The notes below the pieces were generated by a model that was given only the letters and a program-made list of their open reading frames with translations, was not told the origin of the DNA and ran no database searches. Below are positions 14,967-23,065 of a stretch of DNA of 34,099 bases, one piece after another. Position 1 is the stretch's first letter; each line of letters begins with the position of its first letter. Position numbers and translations under genes: made by a program. The stretch is from Candidatus Melainabacteria bacterium RIFCSPHIGHO2_02_FULL_34_12. GTDB taxonomy: Bacteria; Cyanobacteriota; Vampirovibrionia; 2-02-FULL-35-15. The DNA lies in the NCBI GenBank assembly GCA_001784555.1, contig MFRM01000005.1, positions 163,802-197,900 of the forward strand, in the 5' to 3' direction.

Positions 14967-17294
14967 TTAAACCATTTCTTTCACAGGCTCTTTATCCATA
15001 AGTAAAAGTGCATTTTTTGCCAGCTCACTAAGTTTCGGATCAAGATGCGGTGCATTTTTAATGTGTCTGAGTAAGTCCATTGTCCTTCTGGCAGTACGAA
15101 CTATATCTCCTTCATCGAGATTTGTAAGCCCTAAAAGATTTTCCCATCTGGTACTTGGTTTGCACCATTCCTGGATTAACCCACTAAGTGTAAAACTAAC
15201 ATTGGTTGAAATTTCAATTCCATAATCTCTTTGGATTTTAATTATGTCCCTTAAGATTTTTTGCATAGAAACAAAAACATCATCTGCATTGTGAGATGCT
15301 CTTACTTTTGTAAATGTTCTGGGTCTGGACTCGCTGACTGCAATGCTGGACATGCATGCAGCAAATTCCTCGGGCAATAATCTAGTTTTAACAAAATCAC
15401 ACCTATCCAATATTTCTGCAATAAGTAAAATATTTTCACCTCTTAAACTTGCGGCCATAATGCCTTTATTGGCAGGAACATTGTTTTTTAAATAACCAAG
15501 CTTTGTAAGTATTTCAGCAAGTTTTAAAAATTGATTCCAGTAGAAATGTATTTGCTGCTGGGAATATTTATTTATAATTTTAAGTTTGCTTTCAATTTTT
15601 CTTGCTCTTCTTTCCATCTTGTAACAGATGTCTTTATTCGGGCAGTGAAAACATGGAAAACCATGGTGTTCTTTTAAAGCAGTATTATATTTTTCTTTGG
15701 ATTCATTTAATTCAGGGTTTTTTTGTTTTTCAAGAATTAAAATCATTCTTTTTATCTCATGTATTTTTTCATCCTGTTTTCTGTAAACAGCAATATCTCC
15801 GGGATTTTTTGGATCAGGACATGGATAGATGACTAGTTTTTCCAATTCTTCTTCAATCTCTATCTTTTCATCCAAGTAAACTTTTAAATCTCTGTTTATT
15901 AAATATTGCCCGAAACTTTTATTCAAAAGATCCTTAATTTGATCCATTGAATGATTTTGCAGAAGATTCAGTACCATGGAGTAATTCGGAGTAAACTGAC
16001 TAACCAATGGATCTGCTTCACTGGTAGCAAGCTTTGCAGCAAATGCAGGTGTGTGTTCATTTGTTTCTTTAATTACTACATTTCCTACTTTATCCATTCC
16101 GCGTCTGCCGGCACGTCCGGACATCTGAAGGAACTGATTGCTTGAGAGATTTTTATGTCCTGTATCGCCACGTTTGCTTAAATTACTAATGATAGTGGTT
16201 TTTGCCGGCATATTAATTCCTGCTGCCAGAGTTTCTGTAGCAAATACAATTTTTATAAGACCTTTACTGAATAGGTCCTCAATAATGGCTTTCCATGAAG
16301 GCAGAAGTCCTGCATGATGCACTGCCATTCCCTGATATAAAAACCCAAGATGTCTGTGCTTATATAAATATTCATTTCCATAAGTTTTTTTCTGTATAAG
16401 ATTTGAAAGGGTCTTTCTTTCCTCGAGAGTTAATAGTCCAAAACCTAGTCCCTGACATTCTTTTAGTGCCAGCTCACATCCTTTTCTGGAAAAGACAAAG
16501 TAAATTGCAGGAAGAAATCCTCTTTTGTGAAGTTCGGAAATCATATCCGGTATTTGCAAAGATTTTTTATCTCTGAACCTTCTTAAGTCACGGAATTTTT
16601 GTTTGTGTGCCTTAAATGAATCTTTATGTTGTTTAAGCTGGGGATTTAATTCTTTTTTAGTGGTAAGAAGCGGAGAAAGATGTGTAGCATCAAAATAATA
16701 AAAGCCCAGTGGCACCGGTCTGTGAAAGGTTTCTATAAGCTCAGTGTGACCATGAACATTTGAGATCCATTCTGTAAGTTCTTTTGAATTTGCAATAGTG
16801 GCAGAAAGTGCGAGGATTTGGATGCCGGGCGGTGAATAAATTATGCTTTCTTCCCACACAGTCCCCCGCTCTGGATCATTCATATAGTGGCATTCATCGA
16901 GGACCAGATATCTTAAATGTTTTAAGTTTTCATCTACAGAACCCAGGACTGTTCCATAGAGCATATTTCGGTAAATTTCTGTCGTCATAACCAGGATCTG
17001 TGCGTCACGATTTGCCGCAGTATCACCTGTAACTATTCCTACATTTTCTTCTCCGTATTTTTTCTGGAAGTCATGAAACTTTTGATTGCTCAATGCTTTA
17101 AGCGGTGTGGTATAAAAAACTCTTTCTTTTCCCTTAAGCGCTTCTTCTATTACAAACTCTGCAATTGCAGTTTTACCTGAACCTGTCGGTGCGCTGACTA
17201 CTACACTAACGCTAGTTTTTAAAGCTGCAATGGCTTCTTCCTGAAAAGGGTCAAGGGTGAAATGAGAAGATTCTGTTTTATTGTCCACTTGCAC
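14967..17294 (-). CDS. DSHCT-domain superfamily 2 RNA helicase (Ski2/Mtr4-like)
   Basis: A 775-residue helicase of the Ski2/Mtr4-like branch known in cyanobacteria and actinobacteria (HelY group). Motifs in order: Walker A APTGSGKT (residues 35-42), DECHYMNDPERG (motif II, about residue 131), LSATIAN (III), AAGINMPAKTTI (V) and QMSGRAGRRGMD (VI). A cysteine cluster CFHCPNKDIC follows in the arch region, and the C-terminal DSHCT domain begins near AASLRGENILLIAEILDRC. The likely role is RNA unwinding in decay or processing. It is divergent from the slipin gene. Confidence 0.92.
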   Translation of the reverse strand: MQVDNKTESSHFTLDPFQEEAIAALKTSVSVVVSAPTGSGKTAIAEFVIEEALKGKERVFYTTPLKALSNQKFHDFQKKYGEENVGIVTGDTAANRDAQILVMTTEIYRNMLYGTVLGSVDENLKHLRYLVLDECHYMNDPERGTVWEESIIYSPPGIQILALSATIANSKELTEWISNVHGHTELIETFHRPVPLGFYYFDATHLSPLLTTKKELNPQLKQHKDSFKAHKQKFRDLRRFRDKKSLQIPDMISELHKRGFLPAIYFVFSRKGCELALKECQGLGFGLLTLEERKTLSNLIQKKTYGNEYLYKHRHLGFLYQGMAVHHAGLLPSWKAIIEDLFSKGLIKIVFATETLAAGINMPAKTTIISNLSKRGDTGHKNLSSNQFLQMSGRAGRRGMDKVGNVVIKETNEHTPAFAAKLATSEADPLVSQFTPNYSMVLNLLQNHSMDQIKDLLNKSFGQYLINRDLKVYLDEKIEIEEELEKLVIYPCPDPKNPGDIAVYRKQDEKIHEIKRMILILEKQKNPELNESKEKYNTALKEHHGFPCFHCPNKDICYKMERRARKIESKLKIINKYSQQQIHFYWNQFLKLAEILTKLGYLKNNVPANKGIMAASLRGENILLIAEILDRCDFVKTRLLPEEFAACMSSIAVSESRPRTFTKVRASHNADDVFVSMQKILRDIIKIQRDYGIEISTNVSFTLSGLIQEWCKPSTRWENLLGLTNLDEGDIVRTARRTMDLLRHIKNAPHLDPKLSELAKNALLLMDKEPVKEMV

Positions 17295-17347
17295 TAAAGA
17301 TATATATCACATAATCAGAATAAATAATACATTTGAACAGCAAGGGA

Positions 17348-17353
17348 TATAAT
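17348..17353 (+). promoter_or_regulatory. -10 box of the slipin gene
   Basis: TATAAT in the divergent gap, 34 nt before the ATG at 17388. AGGAGAG gives the ribosome site. No convincing -35 is seen. Confidence 0.4.
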
Positions 17354-17387
17354 TATTCTGGAAATTAAAACTTCAGGAGAGAAAAAA

Positions 17388-18242
17388 ATGGTTCTTATTA
17401 CAAATTACATCTCAGCAATTATATTTTTTGGAATAGCCGGACTTGGATTTTTAGCAACTGCACCTTTAATGTACACTTCACCAGTGCTTGGAACTATGGT
17501 TTTTGGTGCCATTGTGGCAGTGGCACTTTTTATTTCCTCTGGAATTAAAATTGCAGCTCAGTGGGAAAAAGCAGTAGTATTCAAACTTGGGAAATATAGT
17601 TCAATAGCAGGACCCGGAATGTTTTTTATTATTCCTTTAATTGATGAAATAAGAATGGTAGACACACGACTTCTGACCATGGAGATTCCAAAACAACAGG
17701 TTATAACTAAAGACAATGTTCCGGCTTCAATAAACGGAGTCCTTTACTTTCAGGTAGAAAATCCTGAAATTGCAGTAATAAAAGTTCAGAATTATGTTTA
17801 TGCAATGTCTCAGTATGCGCAGGCAGCATTACGTGATGTAGTAGGTGGAGTTAGTTTTGATGGTCTTTTAGCAGAACGTGATCAAATTGGAAAATCAATT
17901 GAACAAATAGTAGAACATGAATCTAAATCATGGGGACTAAAAGTTACACAAATAAGAATTATGGATGTGGATATTCCGGAAGATTTAAAGAAAATGATGT
18001 CCCGTCAGGCATCAGCAGAACGTGAAAAAAGAGCTACAATTACAAAAGCAGAAGGTGACAAGATGGCTGCCTTTAACCTGGCTGAAGCTGCCAGAACTAT
18101 GCATGAAAGCCCTGGTGCCATGCAGCTTAGAACGCTTCAGACCATAGACGGACTGGGACCGACAGCATCAAATACAGTGGTGCTTGCAATACCGATAGAA
18201 ATAATGGAGCTGGTTAAGAAATCTTCTGAAAATAAGAATTAG
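17388..18242 (+). CDS. slipin / SPFH-domain membrane protein
   Basis: A 284-residue stomatin-like protein. Two hydrophobic segments occupy about residues 8-30 and 35-52. The SPFH/band-7 domain follows: QWEKAVVFKLGKYSSIAGPG, IPLIDEIRMVDTRLLTMEIPKQQVITKDN, then the Ala/Glu-rich coiled region RQASAEREKRATITKAEGDK. The C-terminal IPIEIMELV is typical of slipins. Slipins organise membrane microdomains and often pair with an NfeD protease, but no nfeD is adjacent here. The start is supported by CAGGAGAG. Confidence 0.93.
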   Translation: MVLITNYISAIIFFGIAGLGFLATAPLMYTSPVLGTMVFGAIVAVALFISSGIKIAAQWEKAVVFKLGKYSSIAGPGMFFIIPLIDEIRMVDTRLLTMEIPKQQVITKDNVPASINGVLYFQVENPEIAVIKVQNYVYAMSQYAQAALRDVVGGVSFDGLLAERDQIGKSIEQIVEHESKSWGLKVTQIRIMDVDIPEDLKKMMSRQASAEREKRATITKAEGDKMAAFNLAEAARTMHESPGAMQLRTLQTIDGLGPTASNTVVLAIPIEIMELVKKSSENKN

Positions 18243-18361
18243 TTTTGAATTAATGCACGCTTACTGCAGAGATGTTTAGATAGAGAAAGAAGAGATTTGT
18301 TAGGTTAATAAATTCTGAAATATTCTGAATACTGATTTCTGACTTCCTTGCAAAAAATGAA

Positions 18362-18435
18362 CGGGCCGTGGCTCAGCTTGGTAGAGCACTACCTTGGGGT
18401 GGTAGGGGTCCCGGGTTCAAATCCCGGCGGTCCGA
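18362..18435 (+). tRNA. tRNA-Pro (GGG)
   Basis: A 74-nt cloverleaf. Acceptor CGGGCCG pairs with CGGTCCG (one G-U), the D-arm contains GGCTCAGCTTGGTAGAGC, the anticodon stem CTACC/GGTAG encloses TTGGGGT (anticodon GGG), and the T-arm is CCGGGTTCAAATCCCGG. The discriminator base is A and CCA is not encoded. It marks the left side of the accessory region and could serve as an integration site. Confidence 0.97.
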
Positions 18436-18446
18436 TAGTTTATAAA

Positions 18447-18518
18447 GTGGCTTCGACAGGCTCAGCCACCAAGATTGGTTTAATTCATTTTCTGTTGGCT
18501 GAGTTTATCGAAGCCAAC
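18447..18518. repeat. paired inverted repeat of the CTTCGACAGGCTCAG type
   Basis: Left arm 18447-18469 contains GGCTTCGACAGGCTCAGCC. Right arm 18494-18518, read in reverse complement, contains GGCTTCGATAAACTCAGCC. Each arm can also fold on itself (GTGGCT/AGCCAC; GTTGGCT/AGCCAAC). This resembles the dispersed REP-like repeats often found beside small GIY-YIG genes, and it sits between tRNA-Pro and one such gene. Confidence 0.75.
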
Positions 18519-18538
18519 ACGGCTTGTAGGAGACGAGT

Positions 18539-18823
18539 ATGAAAGGCTGGATGTATATTTTAAAATGCTCTGATGGAAGTTACTATACTGGCAGTACAAA
18601 TAATTTAGAAAGTAGATTCGAACAACATAAACAAGGTAAAGGAGCAAATCATACAAAAAGCAGACTACCAGTGAAATTAATTTACTTTGAAGAATATAGT
18701 CGTATAGATGAAGCTTTTTATAGAGAAAAACAAATACAGGGTTGGAGTAGAAAAAAGAAAGAAGCTTTAATTAGGGGGGATTATAAAAGATTGGTTGAGC
18801 TGTCTAGGAAGAAGAAGCAATGA
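18539..18823 (+). CDS. GIY-YIG superfamily endonuclease, UPF0213-like
   Basis: A 94-residue single-domain protein. The GIY-YIG motif appears as MYILKCSDGSYYTGSTNN; R26 is the expected catalytic Arg region (LESRFEQH), and E61 lies in the later conserved segment (DEAFYREKQIQGWSRKKK). Such proteins are small nuclease-fold proteins of unclear role, commonly multi-copy and linked to repeats. Here it sits just after the inverted repeat and tRNA-Pro. No clear ribosome site precedes the ATG. Confidence 0.88.
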   Translation: MKGWMYILKCSDGSYYTGSTNNLESRFEQHKQGKGANHTKSRLPVKLIYFEEYSRIDEAFYREKQIQGWSRKKKEALIRGDYKRLVELSRKKKQ

Positions 18824-18878
18824 TAAATCAAGTCAGTCCCTTACGATGCTTTTTGATGAATGAATCACACAAAAGCTT
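18821..18878. repeat. dispersed repeat, uninterrupted form
   Basis: TGATAAATCAAGTCAGTCCC followed by ATGCTTTTTGATGAATGAAT and ACACAAAAGCTT. Two diverged halves of the same sequence occur at 27024-27044 and 27219-27256 with about 175 nt between them. A third, partial match (CATAAAATCTGTCCCTGTGA) lies near 29968. Confidence 0.55.
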
Positions 18879-18892
18879 GTCTCAAATAAAAC

Positions 18893-19069
18893 CTATGTCT
18901 GGTGCGGTTTTTGTTTGACGGATTGAGTTCTGGTTAATTCTTTTGGCACCCAGCCCAAATGAGCAGCCATAATTGCAGCTAGTCTTTTAACAGTTGCTTC
19001 CTCTTCTTCTTTTGTGCGAGGCACAAACTTCATTATAATTTTTGGTTTATTTTCTTGCTTTTTTTTCAT
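18893..19069 (-). CDS. small hypothetical protein, 58 aa, last gene of the ATPase operon
   Basis: A short ORF starting MKKKQENKPKIIMKFVPRTK, then EEEEATVKRLAAIMAAHLGW and VPKELTRTQSVKQKPHQT. It is basic at both ends with a helical middle. It overlaps the end of the 147-residue zinc-ribbon gene by 23 nt, which supports it being translated as part of the same operon. No family recognised. Confidence 0.6.
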   Translation of the reverse strand: MKKKQENKPKIIMKFVPRTKEEEEATVKRLAAIMAAHLGWVPKELTRTQSVKQKPHQT

Positions 19070-19490
19070 TTTGGTTTTCCGCCTTTCTTGATATTGAATT
19101 AACTACTTCTAGCTCATTACTAAGCTTATATGCAATATCTTTTACGTGAGTTTTTAAATATGTTCTTTTCTTCCAAAACTTATTCTCAAAGTATTTATCA
19201 ATAAATCTTTCTCTGTTTTTAATTTTTTTAGCTTCTGCCGAATCAAAGATACTGAAAATAGTTGTTTGAATATAGTCCATTAGAGAGTATATTCCGTATG
19301 AACCTGGCAGATATTTACCATAAATTTTCTTATTACAGAGCATTGTATATTTAACCATTGGTATAAACTCGTGAATGTATTTATTTACCTTTTTATGACA
19401 CTGTGGGCACTTATGTCCTTTGTCAAAGGGAATAAACTCAGCTTTACATCCTGAACATTTAAATATTTTTTGACTAAACTTTATTGTCAT
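19047..19490 (-). CDS. zinc-ribbon hypothetical protein, 147 aa
   Basis: The N-terminus carries a four-cysteine zinc ribbon (IFKCSGCKAEFIPF...HKCPQCHKKV, residues about 11-40). The rest is a mostly helical, aromatic- and Lys-rich region (YGKYLPGSYGIYSLMDYIQT, KFWKKRTYLKTHVKDIAYKL). No catalytic motif was seen. The start is fixed by TTAAGGAGAAAATC before ATG. Fourth gene of the GHKL-ATPase operon, 21 nt after the HTH gene. Confidence 0.7.
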   Translation of the reverse strand: MTIKFSQKIFKCSGCKAEFIPFDKGHKCPQCHKKVNKYIHEFIPMVKYTMLCNKKIYGKYLPGSYGIYSLMDYIQTTIFSIFDSAEAKKIKNRERFIDKYFENKFWKKRTYLKTHVKDIAYKLSNELEVVNSISRKAENQNEKKARK

Positions 19491-19511
19491 GATTTTCTCC
19501 TTAATTTTTTA

Positions 19512-19943
19512 TTAGCTTACTTTTCTTACAACTTTCACAAAATCAGAAGCATTTTCAAATGCACGTGCACTTTTTACACCAAGATTTTGAACTCTATTTT
19601 CTTTGCCAATTTCTTCAGCAAGTTTGGATAGACTTACTCTTATTTCAGTGATTTGACCTATAACAGTTTCAATAACCAAAGGTGATGAATTAGATTTAAT
19701 TTCCTTTGATATTAAGTTAATAAAACTGTTTAAAGAAGTAAGTTTTATCTTGATTTGTTTTGCAACTGACTCCTCGGAATCAGAAATAAGGCCACTCTCA
19801 TAAAGCTGCCATATTTCATAGTAACTTTTGACTTCTGTTCCCCTTAAACCCAACTCCTTCATTACTTGTCCTTTTCCCCATCCTTTACTAAACAATTCAA
19901 ATGATTCCTGCCAGATAGAAGTGCTTCTCTTAGTTTTTCTCAT
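19512..19943 (-). CDS. hypothetical protein with N-terminal HTH-like region, 143 aa
   Basis: Residues about 8-50 (WQESFELFSKGWGKGQVMKE, LGLRGTEVKSYYEIWQLYES) look like a helix-turn-helix of the resolvase/Trp-repressor style. The rest is a long helical stretch (IKLTSLNSFINLISKEIKSN ... EIRVSLSKLAEEI). It could bind DNA or act as an assembly partner of the ATPase. A strong ribosome site (ATAGGAGGAAAT) precedes the ATG, 8 nt after the ATPase stop. Confidence 0.65.
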   Translation of the reverse strand: MRKTKRSTSIWQESFELFSKGWGKGQVMKELGLRGTEVKSYYEIWQLYESGLISDSEESVAKQIKIKLTSLNSFINLISKEIKSNSSPLVIETVIGQITEIRVSLSKLAEEIGKENRVQNLGVKSARAFENASDFVKVVRKVS

Positions 19944-19951
19944 ATTTCCTC

Positions 19952-21472
19952 CTATGCTGCCAACCTTGGTGAATGGCCATGTGTCCTGCCATCACCAATG
20001 ACTATTACGTGTGGGATACATCTAAATGCTCCATCCCTGATAGAGAAATACTCTTCATCAGTTAGGTTCTGTTCAGATTTTATATACTGGGCTACTGAAT
20101 CACACATGACAAAAGCCAGTAAAGAATTAGAAATCTCTCGATCAGCATATTGAGGATGATCTTTGTTTATCTCAACAATGATCTGTGTACTTTCCTCTTT
20201 TATAACTGAATATTTTGAGAACACGCTATTAATCCCACCGCGGCTAAATATTAGTTTTATACTCGGGGTAGTTCTTAATCTAACTGAGCCTTTCTGTTGG
20301 CTCGTTTTACTTGCGTTTTCTCTTTTCCTCTCAGTATGTTTTGCAACAACTTTTAAGCTGTTTTCTTTTGCTGCTCTTTTTTCTCTTGCAACTGCTCTTG
20401 ATTCATCATAAAGAGTATGTGGACCAGTGTCAGGATCAAATCTTGCCAGAAAATCTTCCAAGCACTTGATCATGCTCTGGGCATCTTTTTTTAGGTGTGG
20501 AGGGATTTCAGATTTAGATTTTTCCTCAACCTTTTTAATAAGTTGTTTCAATTCTATTTCTAGTTGCTGTTCAAGAATTTCCCATTCCTCGCTACCTTCT
20601 CTTCCAGAGAAATCAACCTTGTTTTGCGTTATATCAAAGTCATCCAAATGAAGTTCTCCAACTATTCTGGAAAGCCACTTGCTTTCTTGGTAACCAAGCT
20701 TTTCATTTGAAGTTATTACACGACCTTTGTAATATAGTATGAATCCACTTAAGTTGTTTTGGTTGTAAGGATTGGTTTTGGCATCGTTCTTTAACATCCC
20801 TGCCCAACCTTTAACTCTCTTACTTCCTTTTACAGTGAAATCAATTGCAACGTTTACGGAAGGATCTTCATCAATGCATTTTTTCAGATCTATTGGTTGT
20901 ACATTTTCACCATTTAAAGTTATTATCAGGTTTCTGCTTTTTATCTTATGGTTGTAAACTACGGACAGATAATTTTTCAGGGCTTGTATAGCACCACCTC
21001 TTAGTCTATTTAAATTGCATAGTTTTTTAATCCTTAGAGTAGTTCCAATCTGTGAGTTGACTTCTTTTGGATCATCTACTTCCCATTTGCCACTGGCAAC
21101 TACTTTAGAGTAACTAATAAAAGCCCTTTTAGCAGTTGGACAGTCTGGTGTTCTTGATATAATTTCTACTTCATCACCAAAATAAATGCTACTCAACTTC
21201 ATACCAACACCGTATTGACCAACAGTTGTTCCTTCGTGAGATTTTTCTGACATTCCCATTGTCAGAGCTTCTTTTATATTTACAATGCCATGACCGGTAT
21301 CAATCACTTCAATCAAATCATCATTTGGTCTTACTGTAATATCGACCTGAACAAAATCATTTCGCATTGCATCTACAGAGTTATCTATAAGCTCAGATAA
21401 TCTATCTGCAAGTGTTCCTTTTTGATTTCTAAGTGCATTAATTAATTTTACGTTTGGTGTTATATCTAACAT
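19952..21472 (-). CDS. GHKL (MORC/Hsp90-like) ATPase
   Basis: A 506-residue protein with a complete Bergerat ATP-binding fold: N-box RLSELIDNSVDA (Glu27 and Asn31), G1 box DTGHGI (58-63) and G2 box GQYGVGMK (85-92). A transducer-like middle follows (LRIKKLCNLNRLRGGAIQAL, SGFILYYKGRVITSNEKLGY), then a basic linker rich in Arg, Lys and Ala. The C-terminal domain holds VEINKDHPQY and NSLLAFVMCDSVAQYI. Bacterial MORC/Hsp90-like ATPases are known in defence and conflict operons; the exact role here is unknown. The ribosome site lies inside the end of the preceding 62-residue gene. Confidence 0.85.
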   Translation of the reverse strand: MLDITPNVKLINALRNQKGTLADRLSELIDNSVDAMRNDFVQVDITVRPNDDLIEVIDTGHGIVNIKEALTMGMSEKSHEGTTVGQYGVGMKLSSIYFGDEVEIISRTPDCPTAKRAFISYSKVVASGKWEVDDPKEVNSQIGTTLRIKKLCNLNRLRGGAIQALKNYLSVVYNHKIKSRNLIITLNGENVQPIDLKKCIDEDPSVNVAIDFTVKGSKRVKGWAGMLKNDAKTNPYNQNNLSGFILYYKGRVITSNEKLGYQESKWLSRIVGELHLDDFDITQNKVDFSGREGSEEWEILEQQLEIELKQLIKKVEEKSKSEIPPHLKKDAQSMIKCLEDFLARFDPDTGPHTLYDESRAVAREKRAAKENSLKVVAKHTERKRENASKTSQQKGSVRLRTTPSIKLIFSRGGINSVFSKYSVIKEESTQIIVEINKDHPQYADREISNSLLAFVMCDSVAQYIKSEQNLTDEEYFSIRDGAFRCIPHVIVIGDGRTHGHSPRLAA

Positions 21473-21473
21473 T

Positions 21474-21662
21474 TTAATTTCCTCCTTCTATTTTTAAATC
21501 AGCGTTACTGTGTAACAACCTTTCCTCTAAAACCCATGCTACTTGCTCAAACTCATCAACCTGATCCAACCAAAAGCTAAGTACCGGGTTGATTTTGCTT
21601 TTTTCCTTAAACATAAGTAAGTACAACAGTGTACTTGTGTCGCATTGTCTTAGTTCTTCCAT
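21474..21662 (-). CDS. small hypothetical protein, 62 aa, first gene of the ATPase operon
   Basis: MEELRQCDTSTLLYLLMFKE leads into an acidic helical protein (LDQVDEFEQVAWVLEERLLH). AAAGGAGCAG precedes the ATG. Its last codons (GAAGGAGGAAAT) supply the ribosome site for the ATPase, whose ATG comes one base after its stop, so the two are strongly coupled. It may be a small partner or regulator of the ATPase. Confidence 0.6.
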   Translation of the reverse strand: MEELRQCDTSTLLYLLMFKEKSKINPVLSFWLDQVDEFEQVAWVLEERLLHSNADLKIEGGN

Positions 21663-21700
21663 GATATTTCTGCTCCTTTTGATCCTTTCTTTATTTTTTG

Positions 21701-21729
21701 AAAAACAACTCTCCCTAATTGCTGAGAGT
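21701..21729 (-). terminator. intrinsic terminator after the first XRE-zinc-ribbon gene
   Basis: On the minus strand ACTCTC-N10-GAGAGT (21708-21729) is followed by TGTTTTTC. It lies 61 nt beyond the stop at 21790 and before the operon that starts at 21662. The stem is only 6 bp, so strength is uncertain. Confidence 0.45.
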
Positions 21730-21789
21730 AATCGCCTTCAGCAAAATTTTGTGTATAATTATTTATGAACAATTAATTTATGTTTTTGT

Positions 21790-22950
21790 TTACCCAGGCT
21801 CTGCAAAGCTTGGGTTTTCTTTTATCTCCTGCACCTCCTGGAATGTAACACTTTCCGATAAATGTTCTAAATACTCTTTTGAATATTCACCGCTTTTATA
21901 AAGCCTGCTACAAAATTTAAAAAACTCGTGTTCATCGTATTCATTTCTGCTTCCTGGGGGAGGCAGACAAAGCCTTTTCTCAAAAGAGCTTTGACCAAAT
22001 AGACCAAAATCATAAGCTACTTGAACTATAAACGTACTAGGCTTGATTGACGAACTTGCAAAAAATCCATAGCTAGGTGGTAGAAAACTATCAGTGGTTA
22101 AAAAACATTTATCTACGCAAGGTGCATCACCTTTCCACATCCACTTACTATTAAGACTTTCTACGCATTTAAGAAGAAAGGCTCTTAATTCTATACTTAC
22201 AATTTTAGAATTGCTTATCTCGTTATTTACCTCATATATTGGATACATCATTTCAAATTCTTTTTTATTTGTCTCCCAAACATCATCTAAATATATTGTC
22301 CAAACAACTGAATCCTTTATATTCGAATGTTCACCGAACTCCAAATTATAAGGGAAGGGGGCACTACAACTAGGGCATTTAATAGTCCTGGAATTAATTT
22401 GTTTATAATCAAGATAGTACTTACAACTCTTACACCAAGTCCCTCCCCTGGCTAGATACTTGTTTCCGCAATATGGACAATGTTTATGCTCTAAACTTAT
22501 TTTAGGTTTTTTGCACTTATGACAACAGCCATCTAGATGGGATCCACAATCAACACAATAAAGGTAATCACAGTCGCTGTAAAAAGTGGGAGATAATATT
22601 TTATAACCCACATAATTTTCATCTGTAATCTTCTCTATTTTGTAACAGCTTGTACAAATACTAAGTTTTCTTTCTCCTGATTCAATTTCTTTTTCGGTTG
22701 GAATTGATTTAGTAGGATTTAGCAACTCTTGACTTCTTACAAGTACGTCATATGCAATACCAAGACTTTGAGAAACTTTATTTAATGTTTCTGGTTGTGT
22801 TTTTTGAGCTTTTTCCGGATCTTTTAAGTTATATACAGTACCGACAGCTACACCTAACTTTTCAGCTAGCTTCTCACAACTAAGGCTTTCTTTAAGCATA
22901 TATGTCTTTATTAATTCACATAGATTTTGAGACTTTTCTTCAGGTTGCAC
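21790..22950 (-). CDS. XRE-type HTH protein with zinc-ribbon array (paralogue 1)
   Basis: A 386-residue protein. Residues about 10-65 form a Cro/C1-like HTH (SCEKLAEKLGVAVGTVYNLK, PETLNKVSQSLGI). Then come a run of cysteine pairs (ICTSCYK, YCVDCGSHLDGCCHKCKK, HCPYCGNKY, WCKSCKYY, KCPSCSAPFPY; about residues 97-200) and a C-terminal domain with Trp- and Phe-rich segments (ESLNSKWMWKGDAPCVDKCF, PPSYGFFASSSIKP). It starts with GTG behind a good AAGGAG site. It shares its whole architecture with the next gene. Possible roles are transcription factor or nucleic-acid sensor; I know no named family. Confidence 0.75.
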   Translation of the reverse strand: MQPEEKSQNLCELIKTYMLKESLSCEKLAEKLGVAVGTVYNLKDPEKAQKTQPETLNKVSQSLGIAYDVLVRSQELLNPTKSIPTEKEIESGERKLSICTSCYKIEKITDENYVGYKILSPTFYSDCDYLYCVDCGSHLDGCCHKCKKPKISLEHKHCPYCGNKYLARGGTWCKSCKYYLDYKQINSRTIKCPSCSAPFPYNLEFGEHSNIKDSVVWTIYLDDVWETNKKEFEMMYPIYEVNNEISNSKIVSIELRAFLLKCVESLNSKWMWKGDAPCVDKCFLTTDSFLPPSYGFFASSSIKPSTFIVQVAYDFGLFGQSSFEKRLCLPPPGSRNEYDEHEFFKFCSRLYKSGEYSKEYLEHLSESVTFQEVQEIKENPSFAEPG

Positions 22951-23065
22951 TTTAGTTCTCCTTAATATTTGACAATTTATATTCTTTCACCATTTTCATT
23001 TAATTACAATAGACTAGATTTTATTTATTCTTCAATGAATCCATTGAATTCTATGTCGACCCCAA

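Noticed and set aside
18348-18542. 64-aa ORF across tRNA-Pro
   Set aside because: It is the translated tRNA and inverted repeat, with no ribosome site or protein-like composition.
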